This document shows, in pieces, positions 51,406-60,458 of a stretch of 64,000 nucleotides of DNA. Both the position numbers and the translations under genes were made by a program. The stretch spans positions 2,027,069-2,091,068 of the forward strand of contig NZ_JADKRR010000001.1 of assembly GCF_015351105.1 (NCBI RefSeq), written 5' to 3'. The notes beneath the pieces are model-generated. The model saw only the letters and a program-made list of their open reading frames with translations. It was not told the DNA's origin and ran no database searches. Source of the DNA: Clavibacter sp. VKM Ac-2872. GTDB taxonomy: Bacteria > Actinomycetota > Actinomycetes > Actinomycetales > Microbacteriaceae. Positions within the stretch are counted from its first letter, which is position 1; each line of letters begins with the position of its first letter.

Positions 51406-54263
51406 GCATGAACGTCGACGGCCGCGAGATCCCGGGGGAGCCGGCCCCCGGGCAGAGCCTGCGCACGTGGCTGCGGGCGCACGAGGTGTTCAGCGTCAAG
51501 AAGGGCTGCGACTCGGGCGACTGCGGGGCCTGCTCGGTGCTCCTCGACGGCGAGGCCGTGCAGTCGTGCATCCTGCCGGCGTTCCGGGCGGCCGGGCGGG
51601 AGGTCACGACGGCGGCCGGGCTCGGGACCCCGGGGGACCTGCATCCGGTGCAGGAGCGGTTCGTGGAGGCGGCCGGGTTCCAGTGCGGGTTCTGCACGCC
51701 CGGCATGGTCGTCACGGCGGCCTCCCTCGCCGAGGACGAGCTCGACGACCTCCCGCGGCTGATGAAGAGCAGCCTCTGCCGGTGCACCGGGTACCGGGCG
51801 ATCGACGAGGCGATCCGCGGGGAGCACGGCGGCCCCGACCACGCGCACGCGGACGGCTGCGGCGGGCCGCGACCCGAGGGGCTGGGGCCGGTGCGGACGA
51901 CGGGATCCCCGACCGCGGCCGACGACGCCCGCGCCGCCGAGCGCGCCCAGACCGGTCGCGTCGGCACGTCGCTGCACGCGCCCGCGAGCGAGCGCGTCGT
52001 CAGCGGCCTCGAGCCGTACACGCTCGACGTCCAGGTCCCGGGCCTCCTGCACGCGAGCCTGGTGCGGAGCCCGCACCCGCACGCGCGCATCCGCTCCATC
52101 GACACGACGGACGCGCTCGCGCTGCCGGGCGTGCACGCGGTCCTCACGCACCACGACTCCCCCGCCACGCTCTACTCGTCCGCGCGGCACGAGGACCGCT
52201 TCGACGATCCGGACGACAGCCGCGTGTTCGACGACGTGGTGCGGTTCCGCGGGCAGCGCGTGGCGGCGGTGATCGCCGACGACGTCGGGATCGCGGAGGC
52301 CGCCGTGCGCCTGGTGCGGGTCGAGTACGAGGTGCTCCCCGCCGTCTTCGACCCGGAGGAGGCCCGGCGGCCGGGCGCTCCCCTGGTGCACGGCGACAAG
52401 GATCCCGCCGTCTCGCGCCTCGCCGACCCGCAGCGCAACATCGTGGCGGAGATGCACGGCGAGCACGGCGACGTGGCGGCCGGCCTGGCGCGCGCCGACG
52501 CGGTCGTGACCGGCACGTGGTCCACGCAGCGTGTCGCCCACACGCACCTGGAGACGCACGCGACCGTCGGCTGGATGGAGGAGGGCCGCCTGATCCTCCG
52601 CACCAGCTCGCAGGTGCCCTTCCTCGTGCAGCGCGAGATCTGCCGGCTGTTCGAGCTCTCGCCGGATCAGGTGCGCGTGTTCACCGCGCGCGTCGGCGGC
52701 GGGTTCGGCGGCAAGCAGGAGATCCTCACCGAGGACGTCGTCACCCTCGCGGTGCTCGCCACCGGGCGCCCGGTGCAGCTGGAGTTCACGCGGTCGGACG
52801 AGTTCACGCTCTCCCCTGCGCGGCACCCGATGCGGGTGGGCGTCACCGTCGGCGCGACCTCGGACGGCGTCCTCACGGCGCTCGCCGTCGACGTGCTGAG
52901 CGACACGGGCGCGTACGGCAACCACGGGCCCGGCGTCATGTTCCACGGCTGCAACGAGTCGATCGCGCTCTACCGCTCGCCGGCCAAGCGCGTGGACGCG
53001 CAGAGCGTCTACACGAACAACCTGCCGTCCGGCGCGTTCCGCGGCTACGGCCTCGGTCAGGTGATCTTCGCCATCGAGTCCGCGCTCGACGAGCTGGCGC
53101 GGGAGCTCGGCATCTCTGGCTTCGAGATCCGGCGGCGGAACGCCGTCGTGCCGGGCGACCCGCTGATCATCACGCACGCGGAGGGCCCCGACCTCGGCTT
53201 CGGCGGCAGCTACGGGCTCGACCAGTGCCTCGACCTCGCGGAGGCGGCGCTGGCGGACGGCGGCGGGGATCCGGTGCCGGACGGCGACCGCTGGCTCGTG
53301 GGCGAGGGCATGGCCGCCGCGATGATCGCGACCATGCCGCCGCGCGGGCACTTCGCCGACGTGACCGTGGCGATGGCCGCCGACGGCGTCGTGACGGTGT
53401 CGGTGGGCACGGCCGAGTTCGGCAACGGCACGACCACCGTGCACGCCCAGCTCGCCGCGACCGCGCTCGGGACGACGCCCGACCGGATCCGCATCCGCCA
53501 GTCCGACACCGACGTCACGCGCTACGACACGGGCGCGTTCGGATCCGCGGGCACGGTCGTCGCCGGGAAGGCCGTGCACGTGGCCGCGACCGCGCTCGCC
53601 GGGACGCTGCGCGCGGCGGCCGCGGCGCGGACGGGGCTGGCCGCAGAGGCCTTCGCGCTCACGCCGGACGCGCTCGTCGCGGACTCCGTCTCCATCCCCG
53701 TCGCCGAGCTGGTGGGCCCCGACGGCCTCTCCGCCCCGGCGCACGAGGACGGCGCGCTCCGCTCCCTCGCCTTCAACGTGCACGCCTTCCGGGTGGCCGT
53801 GGATCCCGCGACCGGCGAGGTCCGCATCCTCCGCTCGGTGCAGGCCGTCGACGCCGGCACGGTGCTCAACCCCGCGCAGCTGCGGGGCCAGGTGGAGGGC
53901 GGCACGGCCCAGGCGATCGGCACGGCCCTGTTCGAGGAGGTCGTGCACGACGGCGAGGGGCGGATCCTCACCGACGTGCTGCGGAACTACCACATCCCCC
54001 AGCTCGCCGACCTGCCCGTGACCGAGGTGCTGTTCGCCGACACGCACGACGACAACGGGCCGCACGGCGCGAAGTCGATGAGCGAGGCGCCCTACAACCC
54101 GGTCGCGCCGGCGCTCGCGAACGCGGTGCGGGACGCGATCGGGATTCGCCCGCACGACCTGCCGATGTCGCGCGACCGCGTGTGGCGGCTGCTGAACGGC
54201 GGCGGTCCGCAGCCGCGGTTCGACAGCCCGACGACGCTCGGGGAGCGCGGGACGCGGGAGTAG
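51402..54263 (+). CDS. Molybdenum hydroxylase: 2Fe-2S domains fused to the molybdopterin subunit
   Basis: A 953-residue protein. The first 140 residues are a two-cluster 2Fe-2S domain: Cys36, Cys41, Cys44 and Cys56 in KKGCDSGDCGACSVLLDG, and Cys95, Cys98, Cys126 and Cys128 (QCGFCTPGM, LCRCTG). The rest is the molybdopterin-binding part, with GGGFGGKQE, GAFRGYGLGQ and the likely catalytic Glu in KSMSEAPYNP near the end. Xanthine is a likely substrate because XdhC, guanine deaminase and a MocA-like enzyme lie nearby. Related aldehyde or nicotinate hydroxylases cannot be excluded. The GTG start is coupled to the FAD subunit. Confidence 0.88.
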   Translation: MSMNVDGREIPGEPAPGQSLRTWLRAHEVFSVKKGCDSGDCGACSVLLDGEAVQSCILPAFRAAGREVTTAAGLGTPGDLHPVQERFVEAAGFQCGFCTPGMVVTAASLAEDELDDLPRLMKSSLCRCTGYRAIDEAIRGEHGGPDHAHADGCGGPRPEGLGPVRTTGSPTAADDARAAERAQTGRVGTSLHAPASERVVSGLEPYTLDVQVPGLLHASLVRSPHPHARIRSIDTTDALALPGVHAVLTHHDSPATLYSSARHEDRFDDPDDSRVFDDVVRFRGQRVAAVIADDVGIAEAAVRLVRVEYEVLPAVFDPEEARRPGAPLVHGDKDPAVSRLADPQRNIVAEMHGEHGDVAAGLARADAVVTGTWSTQRVAHTHLETHATVGWMEEGRLILRTSSQVPFLVQREICRLFELSPDQVRVFTARVGGGFGGKQEILTEDVVTLAVLATGRPVQLEFTRSDEFTLSPARHPMRVGVTVGATSDGVLTALAVDVLSDTGAYGNHGPGVMFHGCNESIALYRSPAKRVDAQSVYTNNLPSGAFRGYGLGQVIFAIESALDELARELGISGFEIRRRNAVVPGDPLIITHAEGPDLGFGGSYGLDQCLDLAEAALADGGGDPVPDGDRWLVGEGMAAAMIATMPPRGHFADVTVAMAADGVVTVSVGTAEFGNGTTTVHAQLAATALGTTPDRIRIRQSDTDVTRYDTGAFGSAGTVVAGKAVHVAATALAGTLRAAAAARTGLAAEAFALTPDALVADSVSIPVAELVGPDGLSAPAHEDGALRSLAFNVHAFRVAVDPATGEVRILRSVQAVDAGTVLNPAQLRGQVEGGTAQAIGTALFEEVVHDGEGRILTDVLRNYHIPQLADLPVTEVLFADTHDDNGPHGAKSMSEAPYNPVAPALANAVRDAIGIRPHDLPMSRDRVWRLLNGGGPQPRFDSPTTLGERGTRE

Positions 54264-54277
54264 CGGGCGCGGAGCGG

Positions 54278-55564
54278 TCAGCGGGAGACGGCGCGACGCC
54301 GGCGCGCGAGGACGAACGCTCGCCCGCCCACGCCGACCAGCAGCACGAGCGCACCCGCCGCGATCGAGGTCGCGGGCAGCGTCGCCACGAGCACCAGGCA
54401 GCCGACGACGCCGAGCACCTGCAGCGCCCGCGGGTACCGCCGGTCCGCGCGCTCCTGCGTGAAGGCCGCGGCGTTCGCGACCACGTAGTACAGGAGCACG
54501 CCGAAGGACGAGAAGCCGACGACGCCGCGGAGGTCCACCGTGAGCACGAGCGCCACGACCACCGCGGCGACCGCGATCTCGGCCCGCTGCGGCACCCGGT
54601 ACCGCGGGTGCACGACGGCGAGCGATCGCGGCAGGTCGCCCTCGCGCGCCATCGCGAGCGACGTGCGTCCGATCCCGGCGAGCAGCGCCAGCAGCGCGCC
54701 GAGGCACGCGGCCGCCGCGCCCACGCCGACCACCGGAACCGCCCACGCCCAGCCCGCGTCGCGCACGAGGTCGGCGAGCGGCGCGGTGGATCCGGCGAGC
54801 CGCGCCTCCCCGAGCACCCCGAGGAGCGTCACGGCGACGAGCGCGTAGACGACGAGGGCGCCGCCGAGCGCGAGGAGGATCGCGCGCGGGATGGTGCGGG
54901 CGGGATCCCGCACCTCCTCCCCCATGGTCGCGATGCGCGCGTACCCCGCGAAGGCGAAGAACAGCAGCCCCGCCGACTGGAGGACGCCGTAGGGGGTGGT
55001 GTCGGCGACGTCGACGCTCGGTCCCGCGGCGGCCGGCCCGCCCGCGACGAGGCCGGCGACCAGCACGAGGGCGATCACGGCGAGGACGACCGCGATGATC
55101 ACGCGGGCCAGCCGGGCCGTGCGGGTCACGCCGAGGCAGCCGACCGTGGCGAGCGCGACGACGGCGAGCGCCGCCACCGGCCGCTGCCACGCCGCGGGCA
55201 CCGCGTACGCGGCGAAGGTCAACGCCATGGCGGCGCAGCTCGCGGTCTTGCCGATGACGAACGACCAGCCCGCGAGGAAGCCCGGCCACGCCCCGAGCCG
55301 CTCCCGGCCGTACAGGTAGGAGCCGCCGGAGGACGGGTAGCGGGCGGCGAGCTGCGCGGACGCGGTGGCGTTGCAGGACGCGACGACGGCCGCGATCGCG
55401 AGGCCGACGAGGAGGCCGCCGCCCGCCGCGCGGGCCGCCGCGGGCATGACGGCGAAGATCCCCGCGCCGATCATCGCGCCGAGGCCGAGCACGGTGGCGT
55501 CGAGGAGGCCGAGGCGGCGGGCGAGGCCGGGCTGCGCCGCGGCGGATGCGGATGCGGCGGTCAT
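54278..55564 (-). CDS. APC superfamily amino acid permease
   Basis: A 428-residue transporter with 11-12 membrane helices and the family start GLGAMIGAGIFAVMPAAARA near residue 27. ARYPSSGGSYLYGRERLG follows near 75, and GYARIATMGEEVRDPARTIP is the conserved loop after helix 6. It probably imports an amino acid or amine with protons. The substrate is not readable; linkage to xdhC suggests a nitrogen-scavenging role. Its ATG overlaps the xdhC stop (ATGA). It converges on the molybdenum hydroxylase gene with a 14-base gap. Confidence 0.88.
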   Translation of the reverse strand: MTAASASAAAQPGLARRLGLLDATVLGLGAMIGAGIFAVMPAAARAAGGGLLVGLAIAAVVASCNATASAQLAARYPSSGGSYLYGRERLGAWPGFLAGWSFVIGKTASCAAMALTFAAYAVPAAWQRPVAALAVVALATVGCLGVTRTARLARVIIAVVLAVIALVLVAGLVAGGPAAAGPSVDVADTTPYGVLQSAGLLFFAFAGYARIATMGEEVRDPARTIPRAILLALGGALVVYALVAVTLLGVLGEARLAGSTAPLADLVRDAGWAWAVPVVGVGAAAACLGALLALLAGIGRTSLAMAREGDLPRSLAVVHPRYRVPQRAEIAVAAVVVALVLTVDLRGVVGFSSFGVLLYYVVANAAAFTQERADRRYPRALQVLGVVGCLVLVATLPATSIAAGALVLLVGVGGRAFVLARRRRAVSR

Positions 55565-56667
55565 GCGGGCTCCCCGTGGATCGGTCCGGTAGTCGTGGTC
55601 AGCGGCGCGCCCGCGGATCCGGCGCGCGCGGCGAGCACCTCCGCGAGGATGGAGACGGCGGTCTCCTCGGGCGTCGACGCGCCGATGTCGAGGCCGATGG
55701 GCGAGCGCAGGCGCGCGAGCTCCGCGTCCGTCAGGCCCTCCTCCACGAGCAGCGCGCGGCGGCGCACGTCGGTGGTGCGGGATCCCATCGCCCCGACGAA
55801 CGCGACAGGCAGGCGCAGCGCCTCCACCAGCAGCGGCACGTCGAAGCGGTCGTCGTGGGTGAGCACGCAGATCACGGTGCGGGCGTCGACCGCGGTGCGC
55901 GCGAGGTACTCGTCGGGCCACTCGGCGACGACCTCGTGGGCCGACGGGAAGCGGGCGCGGGTCGCGAAGGCGGGTCGGGCGTCGCACACCGTCACGCGGT
56001 AGCCGAGCAGCGCGGCCGCGTCGGCGAGCGCGGCGGAGAAGTCGACGGCGCCGAAGACCAGCAGCCGGGGCGGCGGGGCGGCCACGAGGTGCAGGACGCG
56101 CAGGGGCCCGTCGGCGCAGTCGACCTCCGTGGTGCCCGATCGGCCGGTGGCGAGGCGCGCCGTGAGCCCGGCGCGGATCCGCCGGGCGGGGTCGGCGCCG
56201 ACGACCGCGTCCACAGCGGGATCGGGCGCGCCGGTGACCCACGTGCCGGCCGCCGGTCCGTCGAGCACGAGCGCCAGCGACGCGGCACGTCCGGTGCGGG
56301 CGTCCTCGAGGGCGGCGCGCACGGCGGCGGGCACGGGCGATCGCGTGTCGCCGGCGGGAGCGACCTCCACGACCACCACGCCGATCCGCCCGCCGCACGT
56401 GAGGCCGACCTGGAACGCGTCGTCGTCGCTGACGCCGAACGACGTGAGCGCGGGCACCCCGTCCTCGAGCACGCCCGCCGCGACCTCGACGACCGCGCCC
56501 TCGACGCAGCCGCCGGAGATGGATCCGATCACGCGGCCCCGGTCGTCGACCGCCATCGCCGTGCCCGCCGTGCGCGGGGCGCTGCCGAGCACGTCGGTGA
56601 CGCACGCGACGGCGAGGCGGCGGCCGTCGGCGAGGGCGTCGAGCACCTCGGCGGCGATCTCGAGCAC
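55561..56667 (-). CDS. xdhC: XdhC family molybdenum cofactor insertion protein
   Basis: This 368-residue XdhC/CoxI-type protein binds molybdopterin, adds the essential sulfur and inserts the cofactor into xanthine dehydrogenase. The N-terminal domain has VTDVLGSAPRTAGTAMAV and GSISGGCVEGAV with a conserved Cys. The C-terminal Rossmann domain has LLVFGAVDFSAALADAAALL and AFVGAMGSRTTDVRRRALL. The start is GTG at 56667 behind GGAGGTGCC. It lies opposite the molybdenum hydroxylase it should serve, beyond the APC permease. Two XdhC sub-domains are merged in one protein, as is common. Confidence 0.92.
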   Translation of the reverse strand: MLEIAAEVLDALADGRRLAVACVTDVLGSAPRTAGTAMAVDDRGRVIGSISGGCVEGAVVEVAAGVLEDGVPALTSFGVSDDDAFQVGLTCGGRIGVVVVEVAPAGDTRSPVPAAVRAALEDARTGRAASLALVLDGPAAGTWVTGAPDPAVDAVVGADPARRIRAGLTARLATGRSGTTEVDCADGPLRVLHLVAAPPPRLLVFGAVDFSAALADAAALLGYRVTVCDARPAFATRARFPSAHEVVAEWPDEYLARTAVDARTVICVLTHDDRFDVPLLVEALRLPVAFVGAMGSRTTDVRRRALLVEEGLTDAELARLRSPIGLDIGASTPEETAVSILAEVLAARAGSAGAPLTTTTGPIHGEPA

Positions 56668-56849
56668 GGCACCTCCGGTGGAGCGCCGGCGAGCGGGCGC
56701 GGGACGGGCGGGAGGGCGACGGCCGGACGGCGCGCGATGGTATCGCCCGCGTCAAGCCTCGCACGGCCCCTGCGTAGGGTGGGACACGGATGCCGGGGGG
56801 ATCCTCCCCCGGTGCCGCGCGACCATCCGACGCCGTCCGAGGGGGACCC

Positions 56850-57485
56850 ATGGCATCGACCGCACCCGACCGCCCGCAGCCGCTGTACCGGCGGATCCGC
56901 CGCGCCTGGGCCGACGCGCCCGCGGTCGTGCAGGTGCTCGCCGTCGCCGTCCTGGTCTTCGCGTGGCTGACGGCGCTCGACCTCGATCGGCCGCCGGAGG
57001 GCCTAGGGTCGATCATCCTGCGCGGCCTCGTCGCGGTGCTCGTGGGCATCGCGAGGGTGGCTGCGCTCTGGATGCGCCGCCTCAGCTGGCCCGGGGCGCC
57101 GCGCGAGGTCGAGGTGTCGGAGGCGGCGGAGGACGGCGAGCTGCCGTCAGGGGCCGATCCGATCGCCTGGCAGGGCGCGCTCGAGCGACGGCGCCGCGAG
57201 ATCCGGCTGGAGGCGTGGGCCCTGCCGCTCACGCTCGCGCTCCTCGTCGCGTTGGCGCTCCTGCCGCGCTCGCGCGCGTTCGACGCCCCCGATGCGGCGT
57301 ACCTCGTGTTCCTCGCCGTCTTCGCCTCCTACACCGCGACGCTCCTCGTCTCGCGCTCCCGCCGCCGCGACGGCGTCGACGCCCTGCTCATCCCGCTGCA
57401 GGAGCAGGTGCGCGCGGACGACGCCCGACGCGCCGAGTGGGCGCCGCCCGCCCCCGACGACCGGATTCCCCCGGCTGCTGGATAA
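56850..57485 (+). CDS. Membrane protein, first of three tandem paralogues
   Basis: A 211-residue protein with about four membrane helices in two pairs. A soluble stretch between them has the shared signature EVEVSEAAEDGELPSGADP, then W and a run of arginines. The same plan recurs in the next two genes. The ATG at 56850 follows GAGGGGGAC. The function is unknown and no characterised family was recognised. An in-frame upstream ATG at 56790 lacks a ribosome-binding site. Confidence 0.78.
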   Translation: MASTAPDRPQPLYRRIRRAWADAPAVVQVLAVAVLVFAWLTALDLDRPPEGLGSIILRGLVAVLVGIARVAALWMRRLSWPGAPREVEVSEAAEDGELPSGADPIAWQGALERRRREIRLEAWALPLTLALLVALALLPRSRAFDAPDAAYLVFLAVFASYTATLLVSRSRRRDGVDALLIPLQEQVRADDARRAEWAPPAPDDRIPPAAG

Positions 57486-57535
57486 TGTGCTCCGCGTCCG
57501 ACGATCGGCGCCCGACCGACCCCGAGGAGCCGACC

Positions 57536-57580
57536 ATGACATCGACGACGACGCGCATCACCCGGGGCACCACCGCATGA
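57536..57580 (+). CDS. 14-residue leader peptide coupled to the next gene
   Basis: A short reading frame (ATG, 14 residues MTSTTTRITRGTTA, TGA) follows a good GAGGAG site. Its stop overlaps the start ATG of the second paralogue as ATGA. The larger gene has no strong ribosome-binding site of its own at normal spacing, so translation probably passes from the leader. The Thr/Arg-rich content does not look like a typical amino-acid attenuator. The frame may instead be the remnant of a longer protein. Confidence 0.55.
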   Translation: MTSTTTRITRGTTA

Positions 57581-58164
57581 AGGCCCTGTCCGATCGGTTC
57601 CAGCGGGCTCCCCTGGGGATCGTCTTCCTCGTCCTCGCGCTCACGGTCTTCCTCGTCCGCACCCTGTTCGGGCCCCTCCTGCTCGACGACGCCCTGTCAC
57701 CCGGCCGCACGGTCGCGACCCTCGTCAGCTCGCTGCTCATCGCCGGCGTGATGACGTTCGTCGTCGCCCGCCAGCGCCGCCGCAGCGGCGGCGCCCACAC
57801 GATGGCCGAGGTGACCACCGCCGTGAGGACGCGCCAGCTCCCGCGCGACGCCGACCCCGCCGCGTGGATCCCCGCCCTCGAGTGGCGGCGCCGGCAGTTC
57901 CGCCGGTCGATGTGGCTCATGCCCGTGCTCGTCGCGGTGCTGGTCGCGATGGGCGGGGCGGCGATCGTCCTCGCCCCCGGCTCGTCCGCCGGGTGGATCA
58001 TCGTGGTCGTCTTCCTCGCCCTCGGCACCGTGAGCGTGATCCAGGCGCGCCGCACGATCCCCCGCATCGACGACCTCCTGAGCCAGCTCCGCGAGCGTGA
58101 CGCGTCCCGCGGATCCGCCACGGACCCCGCCGCCGCCATCCCGACGCGCCCCGCCGGCGCCTGA
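57577..58164 (+). CDS. Membrane protein, second of three tandem paralogues
   Basis: A 195-residue protein with two helix pairs and the middle signature AEVTTAVRTRQLPRDADPAA followed by W, PALEWRRRQFRRS and a second helix pair. It aligns with its two neighbours over the whole length despite limited identity. Its start overlaps a 14-codon leader. The repeated Asp-Ala-Asp-Pro plus Trp and Arg-Arg motif is probably a cytoplasmic interaction site. The function is unknown. Confidence 0.75.
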   Translation: MKALSDRFQRAPLGIVFLVLALTVFLVRTLFGPLLLDDALSPGRTVATLVSSLLIAGVMTFVVARQRRRSGGAHTMAEVTTAVRTRQLPRDADPAAWIPALEWRRRQFRRSMWLMPVLVAVLVAMGGAAIVLAPGSSAGWIIVVVFLALGTVSVIQARRTIPRIDDLLSQLRERDASRGSATDPAAAIPTRPAGA

Positions 58165-58179
58165 TCCGCGCCCAACACC

Positions 58180-58782
58180 GTGACCGGCACCGCACGCCCC
58201 GCGCACGGCAGGCTGCGGCGCGCCCGACGCCGACTCGCCGACGCGCCCGCGGTCGTGCCCGCGATGGGCGTCGCCGTCGCCTACGCCGTGATCCGGACGT
58301 ACTGGTCCGTCGTGCTCGGCCAGGATGTGAGCCCCGAGCGCATCCTGGGGACGCTCACGGTCGGCGTCGTCGTCGGCCTCATCCTCACGGGGGCCCTCTC
58401 CCTCCGGCGCCGCGGCACCCCGTCCCGGACGCGCGGGGTCGACGTCTCCGAGGCGATCGACGACGGCCGGCTCCCCGCGGACGCCGACGCGGACTCGTGG
58501 CGGTTCCTGCTGCTCCGCCGCCGCGAGGTCTACGACCAGCTCGGCGGACCGTGGGCGATGCTCGTCGCCGCGGCGCTCCTCGGCGGCGCCGTGGCCGTGG
58601 GCGTGCTCGGCGGGCCGCCCCTCGCCTGGACCCTGCCCGCGGTGATCGCCGTGGCCGTCGCCGGTCTGGCCCTCGTCCGGCGCCGTCGGGTCGCCCGCAT
58701 CGACGAGCTCCTCCAGCCGCTGCTCCATGCGGACTCGCCGGGAGGCGCCGGCGCGGGACCGACCCGGCGGCCCCCGACCTGA
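58180..58782 (+). CDS. Membrane protein, third of three tandem paralogues
   Basis: A 200-residue protein with the same plan. The arginine-rich start and LADAPAVVPAMGVAVAYAVI are close to the first copy (WADAPAVVQVLAVAVLVFAW). The signature is DVSEAIDDGRLPADADADSW, then FLLLRRREVYDQ. A second helix pair and a short tail follow. The GTG start has no clear ribosome-binding site. It is 15 bases after the second copy, so all three are probably one transcript. The function is unknown. Confidence 0.75.
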   Translation: MTGTARPAHGRLRRARRRLADAPAVVPAMGVAVAYAVIRTYWSVVLGQDVSPERILGTLTVGVVVGLILTGALSLRRRGTPSRTRGVDVSEAIDDGRLPADADADSWRFLLLRRREVYDQLGGPWAMLVAAALLGGAVAVGVLGGPPLAWTLPAVIAVAVAGLALVRRRRVARIDELLQPLLHADSPGGAGAGPTRRPPT

Positions 58783-58992
58783 CGACGCCGAGAAGGGTCA
58801 CCGCTTCCTGAGCGCCGCCGCGCCTCACGGCGTGTCGGACCTCACGCCCCGTCCCGAGGTCGACGATCGACCGGGTTCCCGATCCCGCGCGACGCGACGC
58901 CGCGCCGCAGCAGGATCCGGCCCCGCGTGATGCCCTCGGGCTCCCGCCGTCCAGCACCGCCGCGCACCAGTCGAGCGAACGGATCCCCCCGC

Positions 58993-60444
58993 ATGAGCGA
59001 ACCCCGGACCACCCATCCCGCGCCGCCCGCCACCGCCGGGCGCCGCGCCGTCCACCGCGGCCACGTCCTCCACATCACGGGCTCGCCGCTCGTGCAGGAC
59101 GCCCGCCGCCACCTCGTCTCCGTCCCCGACGGCGCGCTCGCGGTCGACGACGCCGGCCGGATCGCGTGGGTCGGCCCGTTCCGCGCGCTCCCGGCCGCGT
59201 TCGCCGACGCGCCCGTGCACGGCTCCGCGTCCGACTTCCTCATCCCCGGCTTCGTCGACGCGCACGTGCACTTCCCGCAGACGTACACGACGAGCGCCCA
59301 CGGCGGCGGCCAGCTCCTCGAGTGGCTCGACTCGTGCGTGTTCCCCTCCGAGGCGCGCCTCGCGGACGAGGGCTTCGCGCGCATGATCGCCGCCGACTTC
59401 ACGCGCCGCCGGATCATGGCCGGCACGACGAGCGCGCTCGTCTTCGGATCCGCGTTCCCGCACGCGCAGGACGCCCTGTTCGAGGCCTCCCGCGACGCGG
59501 GGCTGCGGCTCGTCAGCGGCCGCGGGATCCAGACGGTCGGCTCCGGCCCCGCGACCCCGCTCCTCACCTCGGAGGAGGACGCGATCGCGCTGTCGTGCGC
59601 GGAGATCGACCGCTGGCACGCCGTGGACACGGGCGACGCGACGACGGCGACGCTGCAGGTCGCGATCGTCCCGCGCTTCAGCCTCTCGGTCACGCCCGCG
59701 ACGCTGCGCGGCCTCGGCGAGCTGTACGACGTGGCCCGAGGCGAGGGCGTGCACTTCCACTCGCACCTCAACGAGAACGACCGGCCGGGCACGGGCGAGA
59801 TCGCCGCCGTCCGCGAGGTCTTCGGCACCGACACCTACCTCGACACCTACGACGGGCTCTTCCTGCCCGGGTCGGAGCGGGGCGGATCCAGCCTCCTCGG
59901 CCGCCGCAGCGTGTTCGCGCACGCGGTGCACTGCCAGGACTCCGAGCTCGCGCGGCTCGCCGAGACGGGCAGCAGCATCGCGCACTGCCCGACGTCGCAG
60001 CAGTTCCTCGGATCCGGCACCATGCCGTGGCGGCGCACGGTCGCGTCGGGCGTGAACGTGGCGATCGGATCCGACGTCGGTGCCGGCGACGAGTGGCTCG
60101 TCTCCCGCGTGCTCAACGACGCGTTCAAGGTGCACCTGTCGGAGCCGGGCGACGCGGGCGTGGAGATCGACGCCGCCGAGCTCCTCTTCACCGGCACGCT
60201 CGCGGGCGCCCGCGCGCTCGACATGGAGGAGCGCTACGGCAACCTCGACGTGGGCAAGGACGCCGACTTCCTGACGATCACGCCCGACCGCTGGGAGCCG
60301 CTCGCCCTCACGCTCGCCCACGGCATCCGCGCGGACGACGACGAGCGCGCCACCGACCAGATCCTCTTCACCCTCCTGATGGGCCTGCGCGAGCCCGCCA
60401 TCGCGGGCGTGCACGTGCAGGGGCGGCGGGTGTCGGCGGGCTGA
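58993..60444 (+). CDS. guaD: Guanine deaminase
   Basis: This 483-residue amidohydrolase converts guanine to xanthine and ammonia. The zinc site is visible at PGFVDAHVHFPQT (His91, His93), HFHSHLNEN, FAHAVHC and the Asp in IGSDVGAG. The product is the substrate expected for the molybdenum hydroxylase encoded 5 kb upstream, so the two steps give urate from guanine. The ATG at 58993 was chosen because conserved sequence begins about 20 residues in. The gene has several Gly-Ser pairs written GGA TCC, unlike its other Gly codons. Confidence 0.92.
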   Translation: MSEPRTTHPAPPATAGRRAVHRGHVLHITGSPLVQDARRHLVSVPDGALAVDDAGRIAWVGPFRALPAAFADAPVHGSASDFLIPGFVDAHVHFPQTYTTSAHGGGQLLEWLDSCVFPSEARLADEGFARMIAADFTRRRIMAGTTSALVFGSAFPHAQDALFEASRDAGLRLVSGRGIQTVGSGPATPLLTSEEDAIALSCAEIDRWHAVDTGDATTATLQVAIVPRFSLSVTPATLRGLGELYDVARGEGVHFHSHLNENDRPGTGEIAAVREVFGTDTYLDTYDGLFLPGSERGGSSLLGRRSVFAHAVHCQDSELARLAETGSSIAHCPTSQQFLGSGTMPWRRTVASGVNVAIGSDVGAGDEWLVSRVLNDAFKVHLSEPGDAGVEIDAAELLFTGTLAGARALDMEERYGNLDVGKDADFLTITPDRWEPLALTLAHGIRADDDERATDQILFTLLMGLREPAIAGVHVQGRRVSAG

Positions 60445-60458
60445 CGAGGCCCGCCAGT

